Shown here one piece after another: positions 1 through 9,036 of a DNA stretch of 64,000 nucleotides (positions within the stretch are counted from its first letter, which is position 1; each line of letters opens with the position of its first letter). The stretch comes from Phycisphaerae bacterium (lineage in GTDB: Bacteria > Planctomycetota > Phycisphaerae > Phycisphaerales > SM1A02). The notes under the pieces are model-generated. The model had not been told where the DNA came from and did not search any database. It saw only the letters and a program-made list of their open reading frames with translations. Where the stretch lies: positions 1 through 64,000 of the forward strand of contig JAEUIU010000031.1 in NCBI GenBank assembly GCA_016795065.1, given 5' to 3'. The position numbers and the translations under genes were made by a program.

Positions 1-1
1 A

Positions 2-532
2 TTGGACCTCGCGAACTGGCAGATCGAATCCGTGCACGACGTCAATCGACTCGGGCAGATGATCGTCCTGCTGCGCGGCAACTCGTCCGAGACGGAAGGC
101 CACATCTTTCCCGCGATCGTGACGCTCTCGTACGACCTGAATGGCGACTTTTCGGTCACGAGCCCCGACCTCGCCATCCTTATCGGTGATTGGGGCTCCG
201 TACCGACCGCGACCCTCTCCACCCAGTCTGATTTCGACGGAGATGGCCAGGTGGGCGCCGCCGATCTAGCCCTCCTGCTGGGCGCTTGGGGCACCATCAC
301 CGATCTGCATCCCTACTTCTGCTCCCAAGGCCTTCTTGCCCAACAGGGCGAGTCGGCGTCGCTTTCCGGGGGATCCCTCCCCTCCGCCGAGGGAGTCGAG
401 TTTGCGCTCATCGCGCTTGGCCTGAGCGACATCGAGCAACTGAAGGCATGGGTTGACGCGGCGAGCGAGACCCAACTCGCAGCCTTCGGCGAGACGCTTC
501 TCCTTCTCTCCACCATGGAGCCAAACCAATGA
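2..532 (+). CDS. C-terminal part of an exported dockerin-bearing protein (5' cut by window edge)
   Basis: The reading frame is open from the first bases of the window, so the true start lies upstream and only the C-terminal 176 residues are visible. Two dockerin-like calcium-binding repeats are seen at about residues 44-64 (DLNGDFSVTSPDLAILIGDW) and 78-98 ([20 protein letters not shown]). Unlike most dockerin proteins here, the pair is not at the very end: a tail of about 75 residues rich in Ala, Leu, Ser and Glu follows, probably helical. The stop overlaps the next start as ATGA, implying translational coupling. The function of the missing N-terminal part cannot be judged. Confidence 0.75.
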   Translation: MDLANWQIESVHDVNRLGQMIVLLRGNSSETEGHIFPAIVTLSYDLNGDFSVTSPDLAILIGDWGSVPTATLSTQSDFDGDGQVGAADLALLLGAWGTITDLHPYFCSQGLLAQQGESASLSGGSLPSAEGVEFALIALGLSDIEQLKAWVDAASETQLAAFGETLLLLSTMEPNQ

Positions 533-1149
533 CCCGCGGCAACGACCGTCCCATCAAGCGATTCTCGCTTCAGGCTACTTCTCTGCTGTTCATTGCTGCG
601 AGCGCAGTGATCTCTGGCGCCGCGCATGCAGGCGCGACTTTCTATTCATCCTTCTCGGAGTGGTCGACGGCGACATCGGGAGCATTCGACACACTGGACT
701 TCAATCTCGGGTCCCTTCAGTTCCTGGGGGAGCAGTACTCGCAATACGGGGTGCACTTCAACGGAACGTCTGCCTTGGCGGGAGCGGCCCCTGACTTTTT
801 CCCCCTCGACGGTTGGGGCATCGCCAGCGCCTCGGATCCGAATCCCATCATTCCCGTCGCCCTGGACGGCGGCCGGTTCGCCTTTGGTGTCGAGTATGTT
901 GGAGACGTTCGCTTCCAGATCTTCTCGGGATCGACGATGATGTATGACTCAGGGAACCACTACGACGGCATTCAGGCGTCGGGCTTCGCAGGCGTCGTCA
1001 TGAATCAGCCCTTCGACTCGATCAAGATCTCCGGGGCCCTCTTCACCACGCTCGCTGCGGACAACTTCTATGTCGGGCACGCGGTCCCGGCTCCCGGGGC
1101 GCTTGCAGCGTTGGCGCTTCTCGGCAAGGGTCGCCGACGACGACGCTGA
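529..1149 (+). CDS. Exported protein with PEP-CTERM-like (PAPGA...RRRRR) sorting tail
   Basis: A 206-residue protein with an N-terminal signal peptide (hydrophobic stretch about residues 15-33, ending SGAAHA before GATFYSSFSEW). The C-terminus reads VPAPGALAALALLGKGRRRRR: a PxPGA motif, a short hydrophobic stretch and a terminal Arg cluster, the layout of PEP-CTERM-like sorting signals in planctomycetes. The middle is a predicted beta-rich domain (DTLDFNLGSL, QYSQYGVHFNGT) resembling extracellular lectin-like folds, but no named family is recognised. The start ATG overlaps the upstream stop by four bases, so the two are probably cotranslated. Inference: it is exported and processed at its C-terminus by an exosortase-type enzyme not visible here. 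Confidence 0.8.
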   Translation: MTRGNDRPIKRFSLQATSLLFIAASAVISGAAHAGATFYSSFSEWSTATSGAFDTLDFNLGSLQFLGEQYSQYGVHFNGTSALAGAAPDFFPLDGWGIASASDPNPIIPVALDGGRFAFGVEYVGDVRFQIFSGSTMMYDSGNHYDGIQASGFAGVVMNQPFDSIKISGALFTTLAADNFYVGHAVPAPGALAALALLGKGRRRRR

Positions 1150-1194
1150 GTCGCCCTAACGCTGCGAGTCGCTCGAGTCAATGGAGCGGGTCAC

Positions 1195-1590
1195 CGCCCT
1201 CTCCCACCAACGGCGAGGGCGTTCGACGGGCTCAGGCGCGAGGCACCGAGCCCCCTCTGTCAGCTGCGCTGACATCTCCCCCACCGCTGCGCGGCGGGAG
1301 AGAGCGGAGATCGCCCTCTCCCGCGCAGCGGAGGAGGTGTCGGCGCAGCCGACGGAGGGGCTTCGCGCGGCGAATCCGGCATGCCAAGCCCCCTCTGTCA
1401 GCTGCGCTGACATCTCCCCCGCCGCTGCGCGTCAGGGGAGAGCGGAGCTGCCCTCTCCCGCCAACGGCGGGGGAGGTGTCGGCGCAGCCGACGGAGGGGG
1501 CTTCCCTCGACGAATGCGGGACGCACCAAGCCCCCTCTGTCAGCTGCGCTGACATCTCCCCCGCCGCTGCGCGTCAGGGGAGAGCGGAGG
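1195..1590. repeat. Cluster of REP-like palindromic repeats in alternating orientation
   Basis: Three near-identical direct units start at 1251, 1389 and 1531, each with core CCCCCTCTGTCAGCTGCGCT followed by GACATCTCCCCC and then CCGCTGCGCG. Two inverted units (about 1313-1360 and 1451-1500) read GGAGGTGTCGGCGCAGCCGA and are near reverse complements of the direct ones. Each unit also contains an internal hairpin, TGTCAGC-TGC-GCTGACA. Translations of all frames are low-complexity (APSVSCADISP and similar) and are not genes. The array fills the gap between the surface-protein pair and the convergent dehydratase gene. No transposase is nearby. I recall similar sequences from other GC-rich bacteria, but no search was run. 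Confidence 0.85.
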
Positions 1591-1651
1591 CGCGCCACCG
1601 CCGGGAGCGAGACGAGCTCGAGGCACGCTTATCCCTCAGCCTCGTCCCGCT

Positions 1652-2167
1652 TCAACCGCCAAACGCCCCGAACCCTGCGGCTGCCAAGATCGTCCGGAAG
1701 TTCTCCCCGAAGACGAAGTTCTCTTCCGGGAACTGCATCCCCTGCATGTTCTGGTCGAGATGGCTGAACATCAGTTCGATCGTGCCGATCTCGCGCCATT
1801 CGCCGTCGCGGTGATCGAATCGCGAGACGATGCCCACCGTCGACGCGCCCATGGCATCCATTCGTTCGATGCGGGCGTCATAGCGAATCGTTTGGCCTGG
1901 GCCGACGTCGCCGGTGATCGTCGCGTTCTGCACCTTCGCCAAGACGACCTTCTCGCGAAAGTCGTGCACGCTCCCGACCAGAATGCCGGCGGTTTGGGCC
2001 ATGCCCTCGAGAATCAGCGAGTTGGGCATGAGCGGCCGGGCCGGGCCGTCTGCATCGGCAGCGAAATGGGCGTGGAGATGCTCCTCGGCCATCGAGACGT
2101 TCTTGATGGCCACCATCCGCGTCTTCGGCTCAAAGGCGGTGATCGTGTCGATCCACATCCAGCGCAT
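1652..2167 (-). CDS. FabZ/FabA-like 3-hydroxyacyl-ACP dehydratase, divergent
   Basis: A 171-residue single hot-dog-fold protein, probably acting on acyl-ACP in the cytoplasm. The helix region carries HLHAHF and then LMPNSLILEGMAQTAG, corresponding to the HF..P..PGV..iEaMaQ signature of FabZ: the catalytic His and the Glu of the LEGMAQ segment are present, but PGV is replaced by PNS. It is third in a minus-strand cluster after FabZ and the acyl carrier protein, 54 bases from the latter's stop, so probably cotranscribed. The altered active-site loop suggests a specialised dehydratase or a non-catalytic partner of the canonical FabZ. No clear ribosome binding site precedes the ATG. Confidence 0.8.
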   Translation of the reverse strand: MRWMWIDTITAFEPKTRMVAIKNVSMAEEHLHAHFAADADGPARPLMPNSLILEGMAQTAGILVGSVHDFREKVVLAKVQNATITGDVGPGQTIRYDARIERMDAMGASTVGIVSRFDHRDGEWREIGTIELMFSHLDQNMQGMQFPEENFVFGENFRTILAAAGFGAFGG

Positions 2168-2221
2168 GGGGGCAGCCTGTGGCGAAAGTGCTCTGGATAC
2201 CGAAGACGGGCAGAGTGACCG

Positions 2222-2638
2222 TTAGCCCTTCAGCTTCCGCTCAACGAAGTCGACCAGGCTCTTCACGGTGAAGAGTTCACCCAGCTTGGCGACCTGCGGG
2301 TCCGATTCCCAGTTGCCCAAGGCCAGGTGCGGCATGCGGTCCTTGAGGAGGGCAATCCCCTTCGCCGTGACCTTGCCGCCCTCGACGAGGCTCGGGTCGG
2401 TCATCAGGTTCTCGGGGAGCATCTCCCCCTGGGCGATCTTGAAGGGCTTCTCCGGGGTCGAGAAGGTCTTCTCAAGCCGGAAAACGATGTCGAGATAGTC
2501 GATGGACTCGGCCCCGAGGTCGCCGTTCAGGGTGGCGTCGAGGGTGACGTCCTCGGAATCGACGCCGAGGGCCTCCTCAAGGACTTCCCGAACGTCGGCA
2601 ATGATTTCGTCTCTGGACTTCACGGTAGCGCTAGACAT
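2222..2638 (-). CDS. Acyl carrier protein, long form
   Basis: A 138-residue phosphopantetheine carrier. The prosthetic-group site is Ser45 in DLGAESIDYLD (usual form DSLD), followed by IVFRLEKTF as helix II. Typical acyl carrier proteins have about 80 residues; this one has some 50 extra between helices II and III (including a GNWESDP segment) before the final helix FTVKSLVDFVERKLK. Its start overlaps the end of the upstream fabZ gene by eight bases, implying translational coupling, and a second dehydratase follows. The context indicates a dedicated carrier for the flanking dehydratases in fatty-acid or polyketide-like synthesis. The exact pathway cannot be told from this window. Confidence 0.88.
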   Translation of the reverse strand: MSSATVKSRDEIIADVREVLEEALGVDSEDVTLDATLNGDLGAESIDYLDIVFRLEKTFSTPEKPFKIAQGEMLPENLMTDPSLVEGGKVTAKGIALLKDRMPHLALGNWESDPQVAKLGELFTVKSLVDFVERKLKG

Positions 2639-3095
2639 CGACGCCTCGAGAGTTCGTGGGGGGTAACCCCTCTCCGTTTATGCGGATGGGTCGCATTGTA
2701 AAGCGGCCCGAGACCGCCGTGTCGGGGCCGCCCGACCCCTCGACACCGGGCGGACGCACCACGGTGCCCTGACCCTTGAATGTCACGCTGCCGTCGGGAA
2801 GTTCCTTCTCGACGTGTACCTCGACTCGGAGAGCTTCCCCGGGCCTGACGAACGAACCGTAGCGGAGGGCCCGGACCTGTCCTAGGACGAATCGGGGTTT
2901 TCCACGGAGGGCGAGCGACTCCCGAGCAGCTTGGACCATGGCCTCGATCATGAAGACCCCGGGGAGCACGGGGAAACCCGGAAAGTGGTCTCCGAGGTAC
3001 TCCTCGGCGGCGGAGACGTTCTTCAGCGCGACCGTCCGGTCCGGGGTCCGCTCCAGCACCTGATCGATGAGACGGAAGTGCATGCCGGCGGGCAC
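2631..3095 (-). CDS. fabZ: 3-hydroxyacyl-ACP dehydratase FabZ
   Basis: A 154-residue hot-dog protein that removes water from (3R)-hydroxyacyl-ACP to give trans-2-enoyl-ACP in fatty-acid elongation. The FabZ signature is complete: GDHFPGFPVLPGVFMIEAM, with the catalytic His in HFPG and Glu in IEAM. The N-terminus FRLIDQVLERTPD also matches the family. The start given is GTG at 3095, with a G-rich SD-like run about nine bases upstream; an in-frame ATG at 3083 (MHFRLID) is the alternative. The C-terminal 30 residues go beyond the usual family length. It is first in the three-gene minus cluster and divergent from ftsK, with only 59 bases between. Confidence 0.9.
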   Translation of the reverse strand: MPAGMHFRLIDQVLERTPDRTVALKNVSAAEEYLGDHFPGFPVLPGVFMIEAMVQAARESLALRGKPRFVLGQVRALRYGSFVRPGEALRVEVHVEKELPDGSVTFKGQGTVVRPPGVEGSGGPDTAVSGRFTMRPIRINGEGLPPTNSRGVDV

Positions 3096-3154
3096 GGTAG
3101 CGGACCCCCTGACGATTCACAACACGCGAGCCTATCGGCCGATACAACCACGCT

Positions 3155-5836
3155 ATGGCAAGGAAGCCTTCCACCTCTGGTCGCCGCCCGGCTGGCGCCA
3201 GCGCGTCCTCCCCGACCGCCTCACGCCCGACCTCCTCGGGCGGGGGATTCACCGCTCTCCTTCCCGAGGCGGACCTGACCCGCAAGATCGCCTGGCTCAT
3301 CGGAGCCGGTGCGTGGGTCTTCCTCTTCCTCGCCCTCGCGAGCTTCAACGCCGCCGACTGGCCATCGCATGTCGTCAGCGTTCACAACGATCCCGTCGCC
3401 AACCTGCTCGGTCGGCTCGGCGCGATCGCCTCCTACTGGACCTATCTCTACCTCGGCTTCGGCGTGTGGATCTTCCTGCTCTTGGCTGGCGTGGCGCTGG
3501 TCTTCCTGGCGATGGGTCGAAGCATCGGGCATCCGATCGTTCGCTCCATCGGCGCGACGCTGATGATGGTGGCCATGTCCTGCCTGCATGCGTCGCTTCT
3601 TCCCAAGATCGGCGTGTTGACGGGTGCGCAACCCGGGCTCTTCCCGATGTGGGCCACCGAACAGCTTGCGGATCGCTTCGGCACGGTCGGTGGCACGCTC
3701 ATGTTGCTCCTTGCCTTGGCCTTAGGTGCGGTCGTCGCGATCGACGAGATCGTCTTCGCCTTGCCTGGCGTCTTCGGACGGTTCCTCTCGTTCCTCGATC
3801 CGCTCTGGAACTTCGACTACGCCGGGACCTTTGCGGCGCTCAAGTCTCGCCTGATGCCGCACCGTCCCGAACCGGTCACCCTCGGACCGCGCGAAGGCAT
3901 GCGTACCGCACGACCGGCGAAGCGGATGGACAAGGCGGCGACGGTTGCTGATCCGGACGACGACGTTCCGCCCACGGTGGACATCGACGCGGAGTTGTCC
4001 GATTCGATGGACGTCATCGAGGATGGCGACGAGAGCGAGAGCGACGATTTCTATGAAGAGGACGTCGAGATCGGGTCGGGCGTCAGCGATGCCACCGCAC
4101 CGACCGGCAATGGCGCGGAGAGTGACCCTCCTGCGGCGGGAGAGCCCAAGGTCCCACTTTCCGATGAGGAGATTCGGGCCAAGATCGCCAAGCTCCCGGT
4201 CAAGATGGCCGGCACGAAGAAGGCCGTCGCCCGCGACGAGGACATCCCGCGCGAGCAGGACCTCTCCGGCTACAAGTTCCCGACGCTCGAGATGCTCGAC
4301 GAGCCCGAGCACAACTTCTCGCAGAAGATGGAATCGGTGGTGCGCGAACAGGCCCGCGTTCTTGAGCAGGCCCTGCACACCTTCCAGATCGAGGGCGAAG
4401 TGGTCGGGATCGAGAGCGGCCCGGTGGTCACGCTCTACTCCGTCGAACTTGCCCCGGGCACGCGCGTCGCGCGGCTCGAGACGATCTCAAAGGACATCGC
4501 CCGGGCCCTGCAGGCCCCGAACATCCGCATCATCCCGAACATGGTCGGCCGCACCGCCGTCGGCATCGAGGTGCCGAACCGACAGAAGGAGAAGGTGCGC
4601 CTCAAGGAGCTCATGTCCGGCAAGCAGTCCGAGGGCATGCTCCTTCCGATGTTCTTAGGCAAGGACAGCTCGGGTGAGCCGCTGGTGCTTGATCTCACCA
4701 AGATGCCGCACATGCTGATCTCGGGCACCACCGGCTCGGGCAAGAGCGTGTGCATGAACACGATCATCATGAGCTGGCTGTACACCAAGCGCCCGGATGA
4801 GCTCAAGCTTGTGCTCGTCGACCCGAAGATGGTCGAGATGAGCCAGTTCGCCGACATTCCCCACCTGATGTGCCCCGTGGTGACGGAGATGAACAAGGCG
4901 GCGGGCATTCTCGAGTGGGCCGTCACCAAGATGGAGGAACGCTACGAGCTTCTGAAGGACGCCGGCGTCCGCGACATCAGGAGCTACAACGAGCTCGGCG
5001 AGGACGAACTCGTCGCCCGCTTCAATCCGACCAACGACCTCGAGCGGGCGAAGCTGCCGAAGAAACTCCCCTACATGGTCTTCGTGATCGACGAGCTTGC
5101 CGATCTCATGATGACCAACAAGGAGGTCGAGACGTCGATCGTGCGCATCGCCCAGAAGGCCCGCGCGGTCGGGATCCACCTGATCCTCGCGACGCAGCGT
5201 CCGCAGGCGAACGTCGTCACCGGTCTCATCAAGTCGAACATGCCCTGCCGCTGCTCCTTCAAGGTCGCCAGCGGCATGGACAGCCGCATCGTCCTCGACC
5301 ACAAGGGCGCGGAACTGCTTTTGGGCCAGGGCGACATGCTCGTCCTGACACCGAGCTCGACCGAATTGCGTCGTTGCCAGGGCACGCTCGTCACCGACGG
5401 CGAGACCAAGAAGGTCGCGAAGCACCTGAAGGAGGTCGCCGCGCCGACGTTCGAGCGGTCGCTCATCGCCATCAAGGGCACCCAGGCCCAACAGGCCGAA
5501 GCCGGCGGCGGGATGGGCGAGGGCGGCCTGAGCGCGACCGAGAAGGACCCACTCTTCGAGAAGGCCGTCGAGATCATCATCGAGAGCGGCCGAGGCAGCG
5601 TCAGCCTCCTCCAGCGCCGGCTCGCCATCGGCTACGGCCGGGCAAGCCGACTCGTGGACCAGATGGGCTTGGCCGGCATCCTCGGCGAACACAACGGTTC
5701 GGTCGCCCGCGAAGTCGTCATCACCATGGACGATTGGAAGCGGATGAAGGCGATGGCGGAAGAGCACGCCGCGGACGGGACGGTGTTTGATCCGAAGAAC
5801 AAGGCTGCGGAAGAGGACGAGGACGAAGATCTCTGA
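3155..5836 (+). CDS. ftsK: DNA translocase FtsK/SpoIIIE
   Basis: An 893-residue membrane-anchored, ATP-driven double-strand DNA pump that moves chromosome termini through the division septum. Four membrane segments lie within about residues 45-215, followed by an acidic, low-complexity linker (about 260-345). The motor domain starts near FPTLEMLDEPEH. Walker A is GTTGSGKS at 524-531 and Walker B is VFVIDELADLMM near 643-654. FKVASGMDSRIVLD and the LLLGQGDML segment are further family hallmarks. The C-terminal gamma winged helix (about 785-850, SLLQRRLAIGYGRASRL) reads orienting DNA sequences. The gene stands alone on the plus strand and ends before an intrinsic terminator. Confidence 0.96.
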   Translation: MARKPSTSGRRPAGASASSPTASRPTSSGGGFTALLPEADLTRKIAWLIGAGAWVFLFLALASFNAADWPSHVVSVHNDPVANLLGRLGAIASYWTYLYLGFGVWIFLLLAGVALVFLAMGRSIGHPIVRSIGATLMMVAMSCLHASLLPKIGVLTGAQPGLFPMWATEQLADRFGTVGGTLMLLLALALGAVVAIDEIVFALPGVFGRFLSFLDPLWNFDYAGTFAALKSRLMPHRPEPVTLGPREGMRTARPAKRMDKAATVADPDDDVPPTVDIDAELSDSMDVIEDGDESESDDFYEEDVEIGSGVSDATAPTGNGAESDPPAAGEPKVPLSDEEIRAKIAKLPVKMAGTKKAVARDEDIPREQDLSGYKFPTLEMLDEPEHNFSQKMESVVREQARVLEQALHTFQIEGEVVGIESGPVVTLYSVELAPGTRVARLETISKDIARALQAPNIRIIPNMVGRTAVGIEVPNRQKEKVRLKELMSGKQSEGMLLPMFLGKDSSGEPLVLDLTKMPHMLISGTTGSGKSVCMNTIIMSWLYTKRPDELKLVLVDPKMVEMSQFADIPHLMCPVVTEMNKAAGILEWAVTKMEERYELLKDAGVRDIRSYNELGEDELVARFNPTNDLERAKLPKKLPYMVFVIDELADLMMTNKEVETSIVRIAQKARAVGIHLILATQRPQANVVTGLIKSNMPCRCSFKVASGMDSRIVLDHKGAELLLGQGDMLVLTPSSTELRRCQGTLVTDGETKKVAKHLKEVAAPTFERSLIAIKGTQAQQAEAGGGMGEGGLSATEKDPLFEKAVEIIIESGRGSVSLLQRRLAIGYGRASRLVDQMGLAGILGEHNGSVAREVVITMDDWKRMKAMAEEHAADGTVFDPKNKAAEEDEDEDL

Positions 5837-5879
5837 CGTTGCGAGGATTCGCCGCAGCGGGACTGACGGAGATGTCAAT

Positions 5880-5911
5880 GGGTGGCTGGCCGTGAGACCA
5901 GCCGCCCTTTT
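5880..5911 (+). terminator. Rho-independent terminator after ftsK
   Basis: A 10-bp stem (GGGTGGCTGG with CCAGCCGCCC, one G-U pair) closes an eight-base loop and is followed immediately by TTTT. It lies 44 bases after the ftsK stop codon on the same strand. The rest of the gap up to 6104 shows no other gene; a good ribosome binding site AGGAGG at 6092-6097 belongs to the next gene. Confidence 0.8.
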
Positions 5912-6104
5912 CGCTTCTCCTGCACTTCACTGAAGCTGTCGACTGTGATCCTTCGCCCTCGTGCTCGTGGACCGAGGAATCGTCAGCGTGACCCCACGTT
6001 TTCGAGGCGACCGCGCGCCGCACGTGCACCAACACGATCTCGCTCGGCGCTTGAAGGGGTGCACGCGGCCCGGACGATAGCCTCGGACATCAGGAGGTCT
6101 CGTT

Positions 6105-8489
6105 ATGGCTCGTGCCGCCGCCGACTTCGCCTTCGTCCTGAGCTGCTTCGCGGCGTCCGCTGCTGCGGGGACCGATGCGCCGCCCGTCTGTTCGCTCGTT
6201 CAGACCCTCCCCTGCCTCAACTCCCCGGCGTACGGATTGCACGCCACGGCGGCTGACGTCAACGGTGATGGCATCACGGACCTCGTCTGCTGGAGCGAAC
6301 AGATCAGGGTCATGGCGGGGTCTCGGACAGGAGAGTTCAGCGAGATCACGGAGATGAGAATCACTCCGGTCTTCTCGCCGTACGACATCGACTGCGGTGA
6401 CCTGAACGGCGACGGGCGAACGGATTTCGCGGTGACCGGCGCAAGCGTCTCCTGCGGCGACGGTTCCTGTTGGACGACCACGTACACCGGCGCGATGCAG
6501 GTCTTTCTCAACGACGGTACGGGCTTCATCGCTCAACCACTTCAATCCTACGGAGTCGATATTCCCGCGGGTGCCACCCTCGCAGATCTCGACAGCGACG
6601 GCCACCTCGACATCGTGACGACAATGCATCTGGCGTGGAATCCCTCGATCGAGCGCGACGACACCGACGCCATCATGCTCTCCGCTGGCGACGGTCGAGG
6701 CGCGTTCACACCGATCGTGACCGTGGACGCCGGCGTGACCAACGGCGTGGCGATCGTCGCGGACCTCACCTTCGATCGCCTGCCGGACATCTCGTTCGCG
6801 TCGCAGTCGGCGATTGCCGCGCGCGTTCTCCCAGGCCTCGGCGGATTCGCGTTCGGCGCGCCGGTTGATCACGCCGTGGGCTCAACGCCGCTCAATGTGG
6901 TTGCTGCTGATCTCAACGCCGATGGATTCGACGACCTCGTCGTCGAGCGATTCTTGGCCCCGAGCAGCCTCTTCCTCTCGGATGGTGCGGGCCGCTTCGC
7001 GCCTTCCGAGGAGTTCGATCCCGCAGAGGGCGGCGACTTCGCGGTTGGCGACATCGACGGTGATGGTGATTGGGATCTGGTCAGCGTTGCAGCATCGATG
7101 ATCGCCGGCGAAGGCGAGGCGTTCGCGCTCCGCAACGATGGCACTGGCCGGATGCTCGCGCCGGAGCCGCTGAACGTCGGTGACAAACCGATGCTCGCCC
7201 GGATCGCCGACTTCGACGGCGACGGGCTCCCGGATGTCGCTGGGCTACGACTGCTGCCCTCCGTCTTCCTGTTGCGGGGCCAAGGCGATCTGGGCCTCGC
7301 CACGCCCCGGCCGCTCGATCCCTTTCCTGCAGGAGGGCTGGACGTCGGTGACATCGACGGCGACGGTGATCCGGACTTCGTCAGTGCTTCACAGAACTCG
7401 ATTCGCGTGCGGAGGAACGACGGCACGGGCCACTTCACCTCGGTCGTCTACGGCGACGGCATCAACGGCCAGACATATCAACCGCATCTGGTCGACCTCA
7501 ACGCAGACCGCGTGCTTGACCTCGTCGTTACCGGCTCAGGGCAGGGTTCGAGCGGCCAGGAGGTCAGCGTGCTGATCGGCCAATCCGGCGGGACCTTCGC
7601 GCTGGCGCTCACGCTCGACACTGGATTCACCTATGCCGCCGAGTCGGCTATCGGGGATGTCGACGGCGATGGCGACCTCGACATCGCGGTCACCGTCTTC
7701 AAGACGGGCGGCATCCGTGGGGTTCAGGTCTTCCGCAACACTGGCTCGTTGTCGTTTGCCGCGCCGGAGTTTCTGCAGACCTTGGGCGCGTGGAGCGCGT
7801 CGGCCGGCGATATTGACGCAGACGGTCGCGACGAATTCGTGGTGACGAGCGCAGACACCGGGATGGTGTACGTCGTCGGTTGTGATGGCAACGGGCCCGT
7901 TGCTTTCCAGCAGGAGATCGCGCTCGGCGTGCAGTACGGGGCTCGTGCCGGGGCGCTCAATGACATCGATCACGATGGTGACCTCGACTTCGTCGTCGTC
8001 CGCGAGAACGCCTTCCAGACTCTCCTCAACGACGGGACAGGGACGCTCGCGCTTGTGACCACGCTGCCGATCGCAGGCCACGGAAACGCGCTCAGCCTCG
8101 CCGACGTAACGGGAGATGGCGTCCAAGACGCCGTGGTGGTCCATGGGTGGGTGACACTGAACGGCGTTTCCGTCCTGGAGGGACGTTCCGACGGGACCTT
8201 CGCCCCACTCGGCTTCTTCGGCGGACGTCCATCGGGCGACATCATTGTCGCCGACTTCGACCAAGACGGCGATGCGGACATCGTGACCAGTGGTTCCACG
8301 CCCATGCTGTACGAGAGTCAGCTCACCCTTCTTCGCGAGACCGATCTCGATTGCGACGGGACGGTCGGCGCGAGCGATCTCGCGATCCTGCTTGGCGAGT
8401 GGGGTTCAAGCGGCCCGGCCGACTTCGACGCCGACGGTGCGGTCGGCGCGGCCGATCTTGCCTTCTTGCTCGGGGCGTGGAGCGTCTGA
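6105..8489 (+). CDS. Exported FG-GAP/VCBS repeat protein with C-terminal dockerin pair
   Basis: A 794-residue protein with an N-terminal signal peptide (about residues 1-22, cleavage near ASAAAG). The body is a run of at least 13 FG-GAP/VCBS units, each with a calcium-loop motif such as DVNGDGITDLV, DLNGDGRTDFA, DIDGDGDWDLV or DIDHDGDLDFV, which fold as integrin-like beta-propeller blades. The C-terminus has two dockerin-type repeats (DLDCDGTVGASDLAILLGEW and DFDADGAVGAADLAFLLGAW). A strong AGGAGG site seven bases before the ATG fixes the start. The role is probably extracellular and structural or adhesive; no catalytic motif is visible. Confidence 0.9.
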   Translation: MARAAADFAFVLSCFAASAAAGTDAPPVCSLVQTLPCLNSPAYGLHATAADVNGDGITDLVCWSEQIRVMAGSRTGEFSEITEMRITPVFSPYDIDCGDLNGDGRTDFAVTGASVSCGDGSCWTTTYTGAMQVFLNDGTGFIAQPLQSYGVDIPAGATLADLDSDGHLDIVTTMHLAWNPSIERDDTDAIMLSAGDGRGAFTPIVTVDAGVTNGVAIVADLTFDRLPDISFASQSAIAARVLPGLGGFAFGAPVDHAVGSTPLNVVAADLNADGFDDLVVERFLAPSSLFLSDGAGRFAPSEEFDPAEGGDFAVGDIDGDGDWDLVSVAASMIAGEGEAFALRNDGTGRMLAPEPLNVGDKPMLARIADFDGDGLPDVAGLRLLPSVFLLRGQGDLGLATPRPLDPFPAGGLDVGDIDGDGDPDFVSASQNSIRVRRNDGTGHFTSVVYGDGINGQTYQPHLVDLNADRVLDLVVTGSGQGSSGQEVSVLIGQSGGTFALALTLDTGFTYAAESAIGDVDGDGDLDIAVTVFKTGGIRGVQVFRNTGSLSFAAPEFLQTLGAWSASAGDIDADGRDEFVVTSADTGMVYVVGCDGNGPVAFQQEIALGVQYGARAGALNDIDHDGDLDFVVVRENAFQTLLNDGTGTLALVTTLPIAGHGNALSLADVTGDGVQDAVVVHGWVTLNGVSVLEGRSDGTFAPLGFFGGRPSGDIIVADFDQDGDADIVTSGSTPMLYESQLTLLRETDLDCDGTVGASDLAILLGEWGSSGPADFDADGAVGAADLAFLLGAWSV

Positions 8490-8607
8490 GAAGCGCGACG
8501 CCACTTCAGATCGCATCGATTGGATGCGACTGTCGATCCACACCTTCGTCGTACGCTGAGTTTGCCGGTCAAGCTCCGACGTCTTAGCATCGAGAGAGGA
8601 GCGATTC

Positions 8608-8976
8608 ATGAGCATCTACGCAATCGACCACGTGCAGTTGGCGATGCCGGCGGGCGAGGAGGATCGCGCCCGTCGGTTCTTTGGCTGCGTCTTGGGCATG
8701 ACCGAAGTTCCCAAGCCAGCGGCGCTGGCCAGCCGGGGCGGGGTTTGGTTCGAGGCGGGCAGCGTCCAGCTCCATATGGGCGTCGAACGAGACTTCCGTC
8801 CGGCTCGCAAGGCGCACCCAGCCTTCTTGGTCGACGATCTCGATGACATGCTCAACCGAGTCCGAGCGAACGGCAACTCGGTCTCGACCGACGAGCCCCC
8901 GATCGAGGGCTATCGACGTGCCCACATCGAGGATGTCTTTGGGAACCGCATCGAGTTGATGGCGCGAGTGGGCTAG
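8608..8976 (+). CDS. VOC (glyoxalase/bleomycin-resistance) family protein
   Basis: A 122-residue cytoplasmic protein with one or two beta-alpha-beta-beta-beta modules of the vicinal oxygen chelate superfamily. It begins IDHVQLAMPAGEEDRARRFF, with the metal-ligand His of the IDHV motif, continues with GVWFEAGSVQLHMG and AHPAFLVDDLDDML, and ends VFGNRIELM, where Glu is the usual second ligand. Length and pattern fit the small dimeric dioxygenase/glyoxalase-like members. An AGAGGAG-like site precedes the ATG. The gene is isolated between surface-protein genes and the substrate cannot be inferred. Confidence 0.85.
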   Translation: MSIYAIDHVQLAMPAGEEDRARRFFGCVLGMTEVPKPAALASRGGVWFEAGSVQLHMGVERDFRPARKAHPAFLVDDLDDMLNRVRANGNSVSTDEPPIEGYRRAHIEDVFGNRIELMARVG

Positions 8977-9036
8977 CAGCAGAACCGAAGGGGCGATGTC
9001 GTGCCACGCCGAGGCGGTCCGAGACGGCGATGCGCG

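Noticed and set aside
1156..1598. Several short frames in both strands in the repeat cluster
   Set aside because: All consist of the translated palindromic units and change frame with them; they are products of the repeats, not genes.
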